The translations under genes and the position numbers were made by a program. The notes under the pieces are model-generated. The model searched no databases. It saw only the letters and a list, made by a program, of their open reading frames with translations, and was not told the origin of the DNA. Below are positions 38,072-49,266 of a stretch of DNA of 64,000 nt, piece by piece (the stretch's first letter is position 1; each line of letters starts with the position of its first letter). Origin of the DNA: Cupriavidus gilardii (GTDB lineage Bacteria; Pseudomonadota; Gammaproteobacteria; Burkholderiales; Burkholderiaceae); NCBI RefSeq assembly GCF_008801915.1, contig NZ_VZOV01000022.1, positions 1-64,000 of the forward strand, given 5' to 3'.

Positions 38072-40180
38072 TTACTTGGCGCCCACCGCGCTAGCCGAGC
38101 CGAAGATCGTGATCGACAGCAGCACCAGCATGCCCAGGATCATCGCGAATGCGTAGTGATAGATATAGCCGGACTGCACGTAGCGGCTGACCGAGGCGAC
38201 CCAGCCGACCACACGCGCGGCGCCGTTGACCAGCAGGCCGTCGATCAGGCCCTGGTCGCCGCCCTTCCACAGGCCCGTGCCGATCAGGCGCGCGCCGCGG
38301 GCGAACACCGCTTCGTTGATGGCGTCCATGTAGTACTTGTTGTCGAGCAACTTGTACACGCCGCTGAAGCGCTGCTGGATCGCCGCCGGGATGTCGGGCC
38401 GCTTCATGTAGAAGAACCACGACAGCACCACGCCGGCCAGCGCGAGCCACAGCACCGGGGTCTGCAGCGAGTGGATGCCCATCGCGACCCAGCCGTGGAA
38501 CATCTCGGCCAGCTCGCGCATCGCGTGGTGGTTCTCGCCGACGAAGATCACGTTCTGGAAGGCCACGCCGTTCTTGAAGAAGTCGCCGAACAGCATCGGC
38601 TCGATCGCGATCGCACCGATCACCACCGACGGGATCGCCAGCAGCACCAGCGGCAGCGTCACGACCCACGGCGACTCGTGCGGCTTCTCGCCCGGCGCCA
38701 GGCCATGGTGATGGTCGTCGCCATGCGCCTCTTCCTCTTCCGCGGCGTGGTCGTGGTGCAGGTGCGGCTTGCCGAAGCGCTCCTCGCCGTGGAACACCAG
38801 GAAGTACATGCGGAACGAGTAGAACGCGGTGACGAACACGCCCGCCATCACGGCGAAATAGGCGAAGCCCGAACCGGCGATGTGCGACTCGGCCACCGCC
38901 TCGATGATCGAGTCCTTCGAGTAGAAGCCCGAGAAGAACGGCGTACCGATCAGCGCCAGCGAACCGACCAGCGAGGTGATCCAGGTGATCGGCATGTACT
39001 TGCGCAGGCCGCCCATGTTGCGGATGTCCTGGTCATGGTGCATGCCGATGATCACCGAGCCCGCGGCCAGGAACAGCAGTGCCTTGAAGAAGGCGTGCGT
39101 CATCAGGTGGAACACCGCGACCTGGTAGGCCGAGGCGCCCAGCGCGACCGTCATGTAGCCCAGCTGCGACAGCGTCGAGTATGCGACCACGCGCTTGATG
39201 TCGTTCTGGATGATGCCCAGGAAGCCCATGAACAGCGCGGTGATCGCGCCGATCACCAGCACGAAGGACAGCGCGGCGTCGGACAGCTCGAACAGCGGCG
39301 ACATGCGGCTGACCATGAAGATGCCGGCGGTCACCATGGTGGCCGCGTGGATCAGCGCGGAGATCGGCGTCGGGCCTTCCATCGAGTCCGGCAGCCACAC
39401 GTGCAGCGGGAACTGCGCCGACTTGCCCATCGCGCCGATGAACAGGCAGATGCACGCCACCGTCAGCATCATCCAGTCGGTGCCCGGGAAGGTCACGGTC
39501 GCCAGCTGGTCGCGCGCGGCGAACACCTCGGTGTAGTTCAGGCTGCCGCTGTAGGCCAGCAGCAGGCCGATGCCCAGGATGAAGCCGAAGTCGCCGACGC
39601 GGTTGACCAGGAAGGCCTTCAGGTTCGCGAAGATCGCGGTCGGACGGGTGTACCAGAAGCCGATCAGCAGATACGAGACGAGGCCCACCGCTTCCCAGCC
39701 GAAGAACAGCTGCAGGAAGTTGTTGCTCATCACCAGCATCAGCATCGAGAAGGTGAACAGCGAGATGTAGGCGAAGAAGCGGTTGTAGCCCGGGTCGCCC
39801 TGCATGTAGCCGACGGTGTAGATGTGGACCATCAGCGAGACAAAGGTCACCACCACCATCATCATCGCGGTCAGCGAGTCGACCAGGAAGCCGACCTCCA
39901 TCTTCAGCGGGTGGCCGGCGAACGGCAGCACCATCCACTCATAGACCGTGGCGTTGAAGCTGGCCCCATCCACCATCACGTCGCGCAGCACGAGCAGCGA
40001 CAGCAGGCAGGCGATCGCCACACCGAGAATGGTCACGGTGTGGGCGATGGCGCGGCCGGCGCGCGTCTCCGACGAGAACGATCCGAAGAACTTGGTGCCG
40101 AACAATCCCGCGATGGCCGCGCCGGCGAGCGGCGCCAGCGGAATCGCGAGCAGCAGGTTGGGGTTGAGCGTGGTTGCCAT
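38072..40180 (-). CDS. nuoL: NADH-quinone oxidoreductase subunit L
   Basis: 702 residues, the distal pump of the membrane arm with the long amphipathic lateral helix at the C terminus. Motifs include LFFGWEAVGLVSYLLIGFWY, AMGKSAQFPLHVWLPDSMEG with the channel Lys, and HAATMVTAGIFMVSRMSP. A His/Glu-rich cytoplasmic or periplasmic loop (HLHHDHAAEEEEAHGDDHHH) near residue 480 is a local peculiarity. The start at 40180 lacks a strong ribosome site but matches the family N terminus. Confidence 0.97.
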   Translation of the reverse strand: MATTLNPNLLLAIPLAPLAGAAIAGLFGTKFFGSFSSETRAGRAIAHTVTILGVAIACLLSLLVLRDVMVDGASFNATVYEWMVLPFAGHPLKMEVGFLVDSLTAMMMVVVTFVSLMVHIYTVGYMQGDPGYNRFFAYISLFTFSMLMLVMSNNFLQLFFGWEAVGLVSYLLIGFWYTRPTAIFANLKAFLVNRVGDFGFILGIGLLLAYSGSLNYTEVFAARDQLATVTFPGTDWMMLTVACICLFIGAMGKSAQFPLHVWLPDSMEGPTPISALIHAATMVTAGIFMVSRMSPLFELSDAALSFVLVIGAITALFMGFLGIIQNDIKRVVAYSTLSQLGYMTVALGASAYQVAVFHLMTHAFFKALLFLAAGSVIIGMHHDQDIRNMGGLRKYMPITWITSLVGSLALIGTPFFSGFYSKDSIIEAVAESHIAGSGFAYFAVMAGVFVTAFYSFRMYFLVFHGEERFGKPHLHHDHAAEEEEAHGDDHHHGLAPGEKPHESPWVVTLPLVLLAIPSVVIGAIAIEPMLFGDFFKNGVAFQNVIFVGENHHAMRELAEMFHGWVAMGIHSLQTPVLWLALAGVVLSWFFYMKRPDIPAAIQQRFSGVYKLLDNKYYMDAINEAVFARGARLIGTGLWKGGDQGLIDGLLVNGAARVVGWVASVSRYVQSGYIYHYAFAMILGMLVLLSITIFGSASAVGAK

Positions 40181-40252
40181 AGGACGCTTGTTGGTGTGCG
40201 GTCGGGTGCGGTCGGTTGGGTGACGTGTTTCGACAGGATCGGCTCGCGGGCA

Positions 40253-40558
40253 TCAGCCCTTGAGCGCGTCCAGGTCGTCGACGTTGATCGTGTCCAGGTT
40301 ACGGAACAGCACGACCAGGATTGCCAGACCGATCGCCGACTCGGCGGCGGCCACCGTCAGGATGAAGAAAACGAAGACTTGTCCGGCCAGATCGCCCAGA
40401 TAGTGCGAAAAGGCGACGAAGTTCATATTGACCGCCAGCAGCATCAGCTCGATCGCCATCAGCAGCACGATCACGTTCTTGCGGTTCAGGAAGATGCCGA
40501 CGATGCTGATCGCAAACAGGATCGCACCGAGCACCAGGAAATGGGCGAGAGAGAGCAC
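40253..40558 (-). CDS. nuoK: NADH-quinone oxidoreductase subunit K
   Basis: 101 residues, three transmembrane helices. The two conserved Glu are in [17 protein letters not shown] and [13 protein letters not shown]. It connects the antiporter subunits to the E-channel of complex I. Fifteen bases separate it from nuoJ. Confidence 0.97.
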   Translation of the reverse strand: MLSLAHFLVLGAILFAISIVGIFLNRKNVIVLLMAIELMLLAVNMNFVAFSHYLGDLAGQVFVFFILTVAAAESAIGLAILVVLFRNLDTINVDDLDALKG

Positions 40559-40573
40559 GTCGTTCCCCGATCT

Positions 40574-41215
40574 TCAGTTCTTGTTGGCGGCGTCGGCTTG
40601 CTCGCCGGCGGCTTGCGCGGTCTGTGCCGGCATCGAAACCAGCCGCACGCGGTCGGCGCGGCGGGTGCGCAGCTGTTCGGACACGTCCTGCGCCTTGGTG
40701 TCCTTGCGGCGGCGCAGCGTCAGCGCGACCGCGGCGATGATGGCCACCAGCAGGATGATGCCGGCCACCTCGAAGGCGTAGATGTAGTCGGTGTAGATGA
40801 CCTGTCCGAGCGCGCCGGTGTTCGAGTAGTCGGGGCCCTGCGGCATCGTCTTCAGCGGCTGCGTGGTGCCGATGAAATTGCGCACCAGCACGATCGCCAT
40901 CTCGGCGATGATCAGCGCGCCGACCACCGAAGCCAGCGGCACATAGGTCCAGAAATCGCGGCGCAGGTGCTCGATGTCGATGTCGACCATCATCACGACG
41001 AACAGGAACAGCACCATCACGGCGCCGACATAGACCAGCACCAGCAGGATGGCGAGGAATTCGGCCTGCAGCAGCATCCACAGCGCGGCTGCCGTGAAGA
41101 ACGACAGCACGAGGTACAGCGCCGAGTGCACCGGGTTCCTGGCGGTGATGACTTTCAGTGCGGAGAGCACCAGCACCACTGCGAAGACGTAGAAGATGGT
41201 GGTCGTGAATTCCAT
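40574..41215 (-). CDS. nuoJ: NADH-quinone oxidoreductase subunit J
   Basis: 213 residues, five transmembrane helices in the first 165 residues with the pi-bulge region LVLVYVGAVMVLFLFVVMM, then a basic/Gln-Ala-rich C-terminal tail of about 45 residues that is likely cytoplasmic. The ATG at 41215 (MEFTTTIFYV) is the family start; an in-frame codon eight residues upstream is unlikely. Confidence 0.96.
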   Translation of the reverse strand: MEFTTTIFYVFAVVLVLSALKVITARNPVHSALYLVLSFFTAAALWMLLQAEFLAILLVLVYVGAVMVLFLFVVMMVDIDIEHLRRDFWTYVPLASVVGALIIAEMAIVLVRNFIGTTQPLKTMPQGPDYSNTGALGQVIYTDYIYAFEVAGIILLVAIIAAVALTLRRRKDTKAQDVSEQLRTRRADRVRLVSMPAQTAQAAGEQADAANKN

Positions 41216-41364
41216 GGTTCTCGTCGTGCCGCACGGCACAGCCCACCCCCGGTGGCCTGCCCTTGCGGCATCCTTCTAGTTGCCCCTCGCGGGGCACGAT
41301 TCAATATGTAGCCTTGCGGCCCGGTTCGCCCGGATTCGCGCCGTTTCGCGCGAACGGCGGGCGA

Positions 41365-41856
41365 TCAGCGGTACTTCGCGTCCGCCGCCTTGGCCGCCGC
41401 GATCTGCGGCTCGTAGCGGTCGCCCACCGCGAGCAGCATGTCCTTGGTGAAATACAGGTCGCCGCGCTTCTCGCCGTGGTACTCGAGAATCTGGGTTTCG
41501 ACGATCGCGTCGACCGGGCAGGCTTCCTCGCAGAAGCCGCAGAAAATGCATTTGGTCAGATCGATGTCGTAGCGCGTGGTACGGCGGGTGCCGTCGGCGC
41601 GCACGTCCGACTCGATCGTGATGGCCAGCGCCGGGCAGACCGCTTCGCACAGCTTGCAGGCGATGCAGCGCTCCTCGCCGTTCGGATAGCGGCGCAGCGC
41701 GTGCAGGCCGCGAAAGCGCGGCGACACCGGCGTCTTCTCCTCGGGGAACTGCACCGTGATCTTGCGGGCGAAGAGATAGCGGCCGGTCAAGGCCATGCCC
41801 TTGAAGAGTTCCTTCAGGAGCAGGCTGTTGAAGAAGTCCTTGATGGCGAGCAGCAT
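41365..41856 (-). CDS. nuoI: NADH-quinone oxidoreductase subunit I
   Basis: 163 residues with two [4Fe-4S] ferredoxin motifs, [16 protein letters not shown] near residue 61 and [16 protein letters not shown] near residue 100, the N6a and N6b clusters that pass electrons towards NuoB. All eight Cys are present. Gaps of 98 bases to nuoH and 149 to nuoJ are larger than elsewhere in the operon; I see no gene in them. Confidence 0.97.
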   Translation of the reverse strand: MLLAIKDFFNSLLLKELFKGMALTGRYLFARKITVQFPEEKTPVSPRFRGLHALRRYPNGEERCIACKLCEAVCPALAITIESDVRADGTRRTTRYDIDLTKCIFCGFCEEACPVDAIVETQILEYHGEKRGDLYFTKDMLLAVGDRYEPQIAAAKAADAKYR

Positions 41857-41954
41857 GACGATTGCTTCCTAGTAATTCCACCGGGCGCGGCGCGTGCGCC
41901 GCAGCCCGGTTTGGCCCGTCCCGGCCGGCCTCGTGGCCGGGATCGGCGGCGATT

Positions 41955-43019
41955 TCAGTGCCAGATGTTCCAGGGCGACTTGATCCAGATCGCCACGATG
42001 ATCAGCCATGCGACGGTCAGCGGAATGAAGACCTTCCAGCCCAGGCGCATGATCTGGTCGTAGCGGTAGCGCGGGAACGAAGCGCGGATCCAGATGAACA
42101 CCGACAGCAGCAGGAACACCTTGATCAGCAGCCAGAAGAAGCCCGGGATCGCGTTGGTCACGACGCTGTCGACCGGGGGCGCCCAGCCGCCGAGGAACAT
42201 CAGCGCGGTCATCGTCGAGATGATGATCATGTTGATGTATTCGGCCAGGAAGAACAGCGCGAAGCCCATGCCCGAGTACTCGATCATGTGGCCGGCCACG
42301 ATTTCCGATTCGCCTTCCACCACGTCGAACGGGTGGCGGTTGGTTTCTGCCACGCCCGAGATGAAGTAGACGCCGAACATCGGCAGCAGCGGCAGCCAGT
42401 TCCACGACAGGATGTTCAGGCCCATGTTGGCGAAGTAGCCGGTGTTCTGGCCGTTGACGATCGCCGACAGGTTCAGGCTGCCCGAGACCATCAGCACGGT
42501 GACCAGCGCGAAGCCCATCGCGATTTCGTACGACACCATCTGCGCGGCGGCGCGCATCGCGCCGATGAACGCGTACTTCGAGTTCGAGGCCCAGCCGGCC
42601 AGGATCACGCCGTAGACGCCGACCGAGCTGATCGCCATCACGTACAGCAGGCCCGCGTTGACGTCGGCCATCACCACCTCGGCCTGGAACGGGATCACCG
42701 CCCAGATCGCCACGGCCGGCATCAGCACCATCAGCGGCGCGATCAGGTACAGGCCCTTGCTGACCTGCGAGGGCGTCATCACTTCCTTGAGCAGCAGCTT
42801 CAGCACGTCGGCGATCGGCTGCAGCAGGCCCAGCGGGCCGACCCGGTTCGGGCCGATCCGCACGTGCATCCAGCCGATCAGCTTGCGCTCCCACAGGATC
42901 AGGTAGGCCACGCACAGCAGCAGCGGCACCACGATGACCACGGCGCGAATCAGGATCCACAGCGGCGTCCATGCGCCACCGAAGACGGCCTGTCCCTGCG
43001 AGGTAATCCAATCGATCAT
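41955..43019 (-). CDS. nuoH: NADH-quinone oxidoreductase subunit H
   Basis: 354 residues, eight transmembrane segments. [20 protein letters not shown] near residue 45, [15 protein letters not shown], and the acidic loop [15 protein letters not shown] line the quinone channel. It joins the peripheral and membrane arms. A GAGAGA site precedes the ATG. Confidence 0.97.
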   Translation of the reverse strand: MIDWITSQGQAVFGGAWTPLWILIRAVVIVVPLLLCVAYLILWERKLIGWMHVRIGPNRVGPLGLLQPIADVLKLLLKEVMTPSQVSKGLYLIAPLMVLMPAVAIWAVIPFQAEVVMADVNAGLLYVMAISSVGVYGVILAGWASNSKYAFIGAMRAAAQMVSYEIAMGFALVTVLMVSGSLNLSAIVNGQNTGYFANMGLNILSWNWLPLLPMFGVYFISGVAETNRHPFDVVEGESEIVAGHMIEYSGMGFALFFLAEYINMIIISTMTALMFLGGWAPPVDSVVTNAIPGFFWLLIKVFLLLSVFIWIRASFPRYRYDQIMRLGWKVFIPLTVAWLIIVAIWIKSPWNIWH

Positions 43020-43049
43020 CTTTCTCTCTCGCCTGTCGTATTCGCTTCT

Positions 43050-45416
43050 TTAAGCCGCGGCCACCGGGGCCAGTTCCACCGCCTTTTCCACCAGCACGGT
43101 GCCGAACATCGGCCCGAGGCCGACGGCCGCCGGCGTCGCCGCCGACACGCGCACCGTATTGGCGGGCAGACCTTCTTCCAGCACGGCCGGCAGCACCACG
43201 CTGCCCTGCCCTTGCGTGACCCGCACCGGATCGCCGGCGGCCACGCCCAGCGCGGCGAACAGATCGGCCGACAGGCCCACCTGCATCGCACGGCGCGCCG
43301 CCGCGGTCAGCTGCAGCGAATCGGCACGGCGCACGATCGCGTCCGAGTGGTAGATCGGCACGTCGGCGACGCGCTCGATCGCCGGCACGGCCCCATCGGC
43401 CGACGGCGCGGCGACCTGGATCGCGGCGGACGTGCGGTTGTTCAGGCGCGGACCGATCGCTTCGGCCAGCGCTTCGTCGCGGACCGATTCGGCGGTCTCG
43501 TAGTCGAAGCCCGGCACGTCCAGCAGATTGCCCAGCACGCGCAGCACCTTCCAGCCCGGGCGGGTCTCGCCCAGCGGACGCACCACGCCGTTGAAGCTCT
43601 GCGGCACGCCTTCGCAGTTGACGAAGGTGCCCGAGGTCTCGCTGAACGGCGCGATCGGCAGGATCACGTCGGCGTATTGCAGCGCGGCCTCCGAGCGGAA
43701 CGGCGACAGCACGATCACCGTGCCGGCCTGGCCCAGCGCGGCCAGCGCGCGTTGCGGATCGGCGCTGTCGAATTCGGGCTCGGCGTTCAGCACCACATAG
43801 GCCTTGCGCGGCGTCTCCAGCATGGCGCGGGCGTCGGCCCCGCCCTGGCGCGGCAGCGCGCCGACCAGATGCGCGCCGACGGTGTTGGCCGCTTCGGTCA
43901 GGAAGCCCAGCGTGGCGCCGGTGTTGTCGGCGATCCACTGCGCCAGCGCATGCAGCGCGGCGAATTGCGGATGACGAACGGCCTCGTTGCCGAGGAAGAC
44001 GGCACGGCGCTCGCCCGACAGCAGGGCCTGCGCGGCCGCCTCGGCCAGCGCGCCACCGTCGAAACCTTCCGTGCCGGCCGGAGCGGCGACGCCCTTCGCG
44101 GCCGCGACGGCACGCGCCACGCCAGCCAGCGCGGCGGCCCAGGCCGACGGCGCCACGGCGATGCGCGCCGCCAGCGGCATCAGCAGGTCTTCGGGGCTGG
44201 CGCCCAGCACGGCGACGCGGGCACCCTTCTTGGCGGCCTGGCGCAGGCGCGAGGCCAGCAGCGGCTGATCCTTGCGCAGCGAGGCGCCGATCACCAGCGC
44301 ACCCTGCAGCGTCGACACCTCGGCGATCGGCATGCCGAGCCACGGCGCACCCTCTACCTGCGCCGAGAAATCGGACTGGCGCAGGCGGAAGTCGATGTTG
44401 TCGCTACCCAGGCCCCGCACCAGCTTGCCGAGCAGATAGAGCTCCTCGACGGTCGCGTGCGGGCTGGCCAGCGCGGCGATCTGGTCGGCGCCATGCTCGC
44501 GCTTGATGCCGGCCAGGCCGTTGGCGACGTATTCGAGCGCGGTCTGCCAGTCGGTCTCGAGCCACTGGTTGTCCTGCTTGATCATCGGCCGGGTCAGCCG
44601 GTCGGCGCTGTTCAGGCCCTCGTACGAGAAGCGGTCGCGGTCCGACAGCCAGCATTCGTTGATGGCTTCGTTGTCCAGCGGCAGCACGCGCATCACGCGG
44701 TGGTTCTTGGACTGGACGATCAGGTTCGCGCCCAGGCCGTCGTGCGGCGACACCGACTTGCGGCGCGACAGTTCCCAGGTCCGCGCGGTGTAGCGGAACG
44801 GCTTGCTGGTCAGCGCACCGACCGGGCACAGGTCGATCATGTTGCCCGACAGTTCGGAATCCACCGTCTTGCCGACGAAGGTCGTGATCTCGGAATGCTC
44901 GCCGCGGTTCAGCATGCCCAGCTCCATCACGCCGGCCACTTCCTGGCCGAAGCGCACGCAGCGGGTGCAGTGGATGCAGCGCGTCATCTCTTCCATCGAG
45001 ATCAGCGGGCCCACGTTCTTGTGGAACACCACGCGCTTCTCTTCCTTGTAGCGCGATTCGGAGGCGCCGTAGCCGACCGCCAGATCCTGCAGCTGGCACT
45101 CGCCGCCCTGATCGCAGATCGGGCAATCGAGCGGGTGATTGATCAGCAGGAATTCCATCACCGACTTCTGGGCCTTGACCGCCTTCTCCGAATTGGTGAA
45201 GACCTTCATGCCCGCGGTGACCGGCGTGGCGCAGGCCGGCAGCGCCTTCGGCGCCTTTTCGACCTCGACCAGACACATGCGGCAGTTGGCCGCGATGGAC
45301 AGCTTGCGGTGATAGCAGAAGTGCGGGATGTAGGTGCCCAGCTTGCGGGCCGCTTCCATCACCAGGCTGCCTTCCGCAACCTCAACCTTCTTGCCGTCGA
45401 TTTCGAGTTCAACCAT
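43050..45416 (-). CDS. nuoG: NADH-quinone oxidoreductase subunit G
   Basis: 788 residues. N-terminal [2Fe-2S] domain (HFCYHRKLSIAANCRMC, then CATPV), the His/Cys-ligated cluster (CDQGGECQLQDLAVG), two further [4Fe-4S] sites (CIHCTRCVRFG, MIDLCPVGAL) and a C-terminal molybdopterin-oxidoreductase-like domain without cofactor. No extra N7 cluster motif was seen. It carries electrons from NuoF to NuoI and forms the tip of the peripheral arm. Confidence 0.97.
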   Translation of the reverse strand: MVELEIDGKKVEVAEGSLVMEAARKLGTYIPHFCYHRKLSIAANCRMCLVEVEKAPKALPACATPVTAGMKVFTNSEKAVKAQKSVMEFLLINHPLDCPICDQGGECQLQDLAVGYGASESRYKEEKRVVFHKNVGPLISMEEMTRCIHCTRCVRFGQEVAGVMELGMLNRGEHSEITTFVGKTVDSELSGNMIDLCPVGALTSKPFRYTARTWELSRRKSVSPHDGLGANLIVQSKNHRVMRVLPLDNEAINECWLSDRDRFSYEGLNSADRLTRPMIKQDNQWLETDWQTALEYVANGLAGIKREHGADQIAALASPHATVEELYLLGKLVRGLGSDNIDFRLRQSDFSAQVEGAPWLGMPIAEVSTLQGALVIGASLRKDQPLLASRLRQAAKKGARVAVLGASPEDLLMPLAARIAVAPSAWAAALAGVARAVAAAKGVAAPAGTEGFDGGALAEAAAQALLSGERRAVFLGNEAVRHPQFAALHALAQWIADNTGATLGFLTEAANTVGAHLVGALPRQGGADARAMLETPRKAYVVLNAEPEFDSADPQRALAALGQAGTVIVLSPFRSEAALQYADVILPIAPFSETSGTFVNCEGVPQSFNGVVRPLGETRPGWKVLRVLGNLLDVPGFDYETAESVRDEALAEAIGPRLNNRTSAAIQVAAPSADGAVPAIERVADVPIYHSDAIVRRADSLQLTAAARRAMQVGLSADLFAALGVAAGDPVRVTQGQGSVVLPAVLEEGLPANTVRVSAATPAAVGLGPMFGTVLVEKAVELAPVAAA

Positions 45417-45428
45417 GTTCTGCCACGC

Positions 45429-46724
45429 TTAGATGTAGGCCGGAACCATGCACTGCTTGTGTTCGACGTGATATTCGAACTCTTTCCAGTAGTGCTTGAG
45501 CATGCCGCGGACCGGCATCGCCGCCGCATCGCCGAGCGCGCAGATCGTGCGGCCCATGATGTTTTCGGCAACGTTGTTGAGCAGGTCCAGGTCTTCCTGG
45601 CGGCCTTCACCATGCTCGATGCGGTTCACCATGCGGTAGAGCCAGCCGGTGCCTTCGCGGCACGGCGTGCACTGGCCGCACGATTCTTCGAAGTAGAAAT
45701 AGGACAGGCGCAGCAGCGAGCGAACCATGCAGCGCGTCTCGTCCATCACGATCACGGCGCCCGAGCCCAGCATCGAGCCGGCCTTGGCGATCGAGTCGTA
45801 ATCCATGTCGGACGCCATCATCAGGTCGGCCGGCACCACCGGCGCCGACGAGCCGCCCGGGATCACCGCCTTGAGCTTCTTGCCGCCGCGCATGCCGCCG
45901 GCCAGTTCCAGCAGCGTCGCGAACGGCGTGCCGAGCGGGATCTCGTAGTTGCCGGGACGCTCGACGTCGCCCGAGACCGAGAAGATCTTGGTGCCGCCGT
46001 TGTTTGGCTTGCCCATCTTCAGGTAATTCTCGGGACCGACGGCCAGCAGGAACGGCACCGCGGCGAAGGTCTCGGTGTTGTTGATCGTGGTCGGCTTGCC
46101 GTACAGGCCGAAGCTGGCCGGGAACGGCGGCTTGAAGCGCGGCTGGCCCTTCTTGCCTTCCAGCGATTCGAGCAGCGCGGTTTCCTCGCCGCAGATGTAC
46201 GCGCCATAGCCGTGATGGGCATGCAGCTGGAAGCTGAAGCCCGAGCCAAGGATGTTGTCGCCGAGGAAGCCGGCCGCGCGCGCCTCTTCGAGGGCTTCCT
46301 CGAAGATCTTGTATTCGTTCCAGATCTCGCCGTGGATGTAGTTGTAGCCCACGGTGATGCCCATCGCGTACGCGCCGATGGCCATGCCTTCGATCAGCGC
46401 GTGCGGGTTGTAGCGGATGATGTCGCGATCCTTGAACGTGCCCGGCTCGCCCTCGTCGGTATTGCAGACCAGGTACTTCTGGCCCGGGAACTGACGCGGC
46501 ATGAAGCTCCACTTCAGGCCGGTGGGGAAGCCCGCACCGCCGCGGCCGCGCAGGCCCGAGGCCTTGACGTCGGCGATCACCTGCTCGGGCGGCACCTTCT
46601 CGGTCAGGATGCGCTTGAGCTGCTGATAGCCGCCGCGCTTGACGTAGTCTTCCAGATGCCAGTTCTTGCCATCCAGCCCGGCCAGGATCAGCGGCTGGAT
46701 ATGGCGGTCGTGCAGACAGGTCAT
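45429..46724 (-). CDS. nuoF: NADH-quinone oxidoreductase subunit F
   Basis: 431 residues. NADH/FMN site [19 protein letters not shown] near residue 60 and [17 protein letters not shown], then the [4Fe-4S] N3 motif [15 protein letters not shown] near residue 350 with the fourth Cys in [12 protein letters not shown]. It oxidises NADH. It begins one base after the nuoE stop. Confidence 0.97.
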   Translation of the reverse strand: MTCLHDRHIQPLILAGLDGKNWHLEDYVKRGGYQQLKRILTEKVPPEQVIADVKASGLRGRGGAGFPTGLKWSFMPRQFPGQKYLVCNTDEGEPGTFKDRDIIRYNPHALIEGMAIGAYAMGITVGYNYIHGEIWNEYKIFEEALEEARAAGFLGDNILGSGFSFQLHAHHGYGAYICGEETALLESLEGKKGQPRFKPPFPASFGLYGKPTTINNTETFAAVPFLLAVGPENYLKMGKPNNGGTKIFSVSGDVERPGNYEIPLGTPFATLLELAGGMRGGKKLKAVIPGGSSAPVVPADLMMASDMDYDSIAKAGSMLGSGAVIVMDETRCMVRSLLRLSYFYFEESCGQCTPCREGTGWLYRMVNRIEHGEGRQEDLDLLNNVAENIMGRTICALGDAAAMPVRGMLKHYWKEFEYHVEHKQCMVPAYI

Positions 46725-46725
46725 A

Positions 46726-47226
46726 TTACTTGTCCCCCTTGGCAGCGGCTTCGGCCTTGAGCTCGTCGACCAGTGCGTCGAGCTTGGCGTCGCTCATGAA
46801 GCTGCACATGCGGGTGTTGTTGACGATCATCACCGGGGCGTCGCCGCAGGCGCCCATGCACTCGCCTTCCTTCAGCGTGAAGGTGCCGCACGGGGTCGTC
46901 TCGTTGTAGTCGATGCCCAGCTTGCGCTTGAGGTAGTCGCCGGCGCGTTCGCCGCCGGACAGTGCGCAAGGCAGGTTGGTACAGACGGTCAGCTTGTAGC
47001 GGCCGACCGGCTTGGTGTCGTACATGTTGTAGAAGGTGGCCACTTCCTCCACCCACACCGGCGGCATGTCGAGGTACTTGGCCACGAATTCCATGACTTC
47101 CGGGGACACCCAGCCCACTTCGCCCTGCGCCACGGCCAATGCCGCCATCACGGCCGATTGCTTCTGGTCGGCCGGATACTTGGCGATCGCGCGATCGATT
47201 TCCTTGAGAGCTTCTGCTGATAGCAT
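46726..47226 (-). CDS. nuoE: NADH-quinone oxidoreductase subunit E
   Basis: 166 residues, thioredoxin-like [2Fe-2S] protein. The four Cys are in [12 protein letters not shown] and [16 protein letters not shown], binding cluster N1a. The 166-base gap to nuoD contains a short GC hairpin but no gene. Confidence 0.97.
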   Translation of the reverse strand: MLSAEALKEIDRAIAKYPADQKQSAVMAALAVAQGEVGWVSPEVMEFVAKYLDMPPVWVEEVATFYNMYDTKPVGRYKLTVCTNLPCALSGGERAGDYLKRKLGIDYNETTPCGTFTLKEGECMGACGDAPVMIVNNTRMCSFMSDAKLDALVDELKAEAAAKGDK

Positions 47227-47392
47227 GGTCGTTGCCGTGGTGTTGCCTAATGCGCCGATTTACAAGCGAAACGCGCCAGCCGGTGGCGCGGTCCGCATCA
47301 GTTGCAGCCGTCGCTGCGTTGTCCTCGCAGGCATGAGCCCCATGCCGGCTTGCCGCGGTCGGTCCGGATCGTCGTCCGGAGGCGGCACGTCG

Positions 47393-48646
47393 TTAGCGGT
47401 CGATCTCGCCGAACACGATGTCCTGCGTACCGATGATCGTCACCGCGTCCGCGATCATGTGGCCCTTGGCCATTTCGTCGAGCGCGGCCAGGTGGGCGAA
47501 GCCCGGTGCGCGGATCTTCAGACGGTACGGCTTGTTCGCGCCGTCGGAGATCGCGTAGATGCCAAACTCGCCCTTCGGGTGTTCCACCGCCGCGTAGGTC
47601 TCGCCCTCGGGCACGCGAATGCCTTCGGTGAAGAGCTTGAAATGGTGGATCAGCTCTTCCATGTTCGACTTCATGTCGACGCGCGACGGCGGCGTGACCT
47701 TGTGGTTGTCGCTCATCACCGGGCCCGGATTGCGGCGCAGCCAGTCGACACACTGCTTGATGATGCGGTTGGACTGGCGCATTTCTTCCACCCGCACCAG
47801 ATAGCGCGAATAGCAGTCGCCGCCCACGCCGACCGGCACGTCGAAATCGACCTTGTCGTAGACCTCGTAGGGCTGCTTCTTGCGCAGGTCCCACTCGATC
47901 CCCGAGCCGCGCAGCATCGGGCCGGTGAAGCCCATTTGCAGCGCGCGCTCCGGGCTGACCACGCCAATGCCGACCAGGCGCTGCTTCCAGATCCGGTTGT
48001 CGGTCAGCAGCGTCTCGTACTCGTCGACGTACTTCGGAAAACGGTTGGTGAAATCCTCGATGAAGTCGAGCAGCGAGCCGGAGCGCGCCTCGTTCATCGC
48101 CTTGATTGCCCGCTCGTTGTGGACCTTGGACGCCTTGTATTGCGGCATCGTGTCAGGCAGGTCGCGGTAGACGCCGCCCGGACGATAGTAGGCCGCGTGC
48201 ATCCGCGCCCCCGACACCGCCTCGTACATGTCGAACATGTCCTCGCGCTCGCGGAACGCGTACAGGAACACCGCCATGGCGCCCACGTCGAGCGCGTGCG
48301 AGCCGATCCACATCAGATGGTTCAGCAGACGCGTGATCTCGTCGAACATCACGCGGATGTACTGCGCGCGGATCGGCACGTCGATACCGACCAGCTTTTC
48401 GATCGCCATCACGTAGGCGTGTTCGTTGGCCATCATCGACACGTAGTCGAGACGGTCCATGTACGGCACGCTCTGGATCCAGGTCTTCTGCTCGGCCAGC
48501 TTCTCGGTGGCACGGTGCAGCAGGCCGATGTGCGGATCGGCGCGCTGGATCACCTCGCCGTCCAGCTCCAGCACCAGACGCAGCACGCCGTGCGCCGCCG
48601 GGTGCTGCGGACCGAAGTTCAGGGTGTAATTCTTGATATCTGCCAT
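47393..48646 (-). CDS. nuoD: NADH-quinone oxidoreductase subunit D
   Basis: 417 residues, 49-kDa subunit type. [20 protein letters not shown], the quinone-site region [15 protein letters not shown] and [16 protein letters not shown] are visible. It builds the quinone-binding cavity with NuoB. It is separate from nuoC, not fused. Confidence 0.97.
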   Translation of the reverse strand: MADIKNYTLNFGPQHPAAHGVLRLVLELDGEVIQRADPHIGLLHRATEKLAEQKTWIQSVPYMDRLDYVSMMANEHAYVMAIEKLVGIDVPIRAQYIRVMFDEITRLLNHLMWIGSHALDVGAMAVFLYAFREREDMFDMYEAVSGARMHAAYYRPGGVYRDLPDTMPQYKASKVHNERAIKAMNEARSGSLLDFIEDFTNRFPKYVDEYETLLTDNRIWKQRLVGIGVVSPERALQMGFTGPMLRGSGIEWDLRKKQPYEVYDKVDFDVPVGVGGDCYSRYLVRVEEMRQSNRIIKQCVDWLRRNPGPVMSDNHKVTPPSRVDMKSNMEELIHHFKLFTEGIRVPEGETYAAVEHPKGEFGIYAISDGANKPYRLKIRAPGFAHLAALDEMAKGHMIADAVTIIGTQDIVFGEIDR

Positions 48647-48665
48647 CGCGGGTTCTCAGTGCCGG

Positions 48666-49265
48666 TCAGTGCTTCAGGCCGCCGTAGTTTTCCTCGCGGA
48701 TCACCCGTGGCGTCAGCTCGCGCGGTTCGATCGTGACCGGCTGATAGATGACGCGCTTCTGCTCGGGGTCGTAGCGCATCTCGACATAGCCGGACACCGG
48801 GAAGTCCTTGCGGAACGGATGGCCGACGAAACCGTAGTCGGTCAGGATGCGGCGCAGGTCCGGATGGCCTTCGAAGATGATCCCGTAGAAATCGAACGCC
48901 TCGCGCTCGAACCAGTTGACCGAGTTCCACACGTCGATCAGCGACGGGACCACCGGCATGTCGTCGTCCGGCGCGAACACACGGACGCGCAGGCGCCAGT
49001 TATGCGTCAGCGACAGCAGGTGCGAGACCGCGGCGAAACGCGGACCGTCCCAGGCACCGTCGCCATAGGTGGAATAGTCGACGCCGCACAGGTCGATCAG
49101 CTGCTCGAAACGCAGCGACGGATCGTCGCGCAGCACGCGGGCGACTTCGAGGTAGTCGTCGGCCTTGACGATCAGCGTCAGCTGGTCGAACGACTCCACC
49201 AGCTTGCCGATGCGATTGCCGAGCGCCTTCTCCAGCGCGGACTTCAGGGTATCGAGCTTGGCCAT
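48666..49265 (-). CDS. nuoC: NADH-quinone oxidoreductase subunit C
   Basis: 199 residues, 30-kDa subunit. The signature [20 protein letters not shown] and [19 protein letters not shown] are complete. Structural subunit of the peripheral arm. One base separates it from nuoB. Confidence 0.97.
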   Translation of the reverse strand: MAKLDTLKSALEKALGNRIGKLVESFDQLTLIVKADDYLEVARVLRDDPSLRFEQLIDLCGVDYSTYGDGAWDGPRFAAVSHLLSLTHNWRLRVRVFAPDDDMPVVPSLIDVWNSVNWFEREAFDFYGIIFEGHPDLRRILTDYGFVGHPFRKDFPVSGYVEMRYDPEQKRVIYQPVTIEPRELTPRVIREENYGGLKH

Positions 49266-49266
49266 G

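Noticed and set aside
38063..41311. A 1082-codon open frame antisense to nuoJ, nuoK and nuoL
   Set aside because: Same artefact: His/Arg/Asp-rich composition mirrors the membrane-protein codons on the other strand.
41862..46760. A 1632-codon open frame antisense to nuoF, nuoG and nuoH
   Set aside because: High-GC genes with strong third-position bias leave long open antisense frames; the product is Arg/His/Gln-rich without domains and the opposite strand holds complete complex I subunits.
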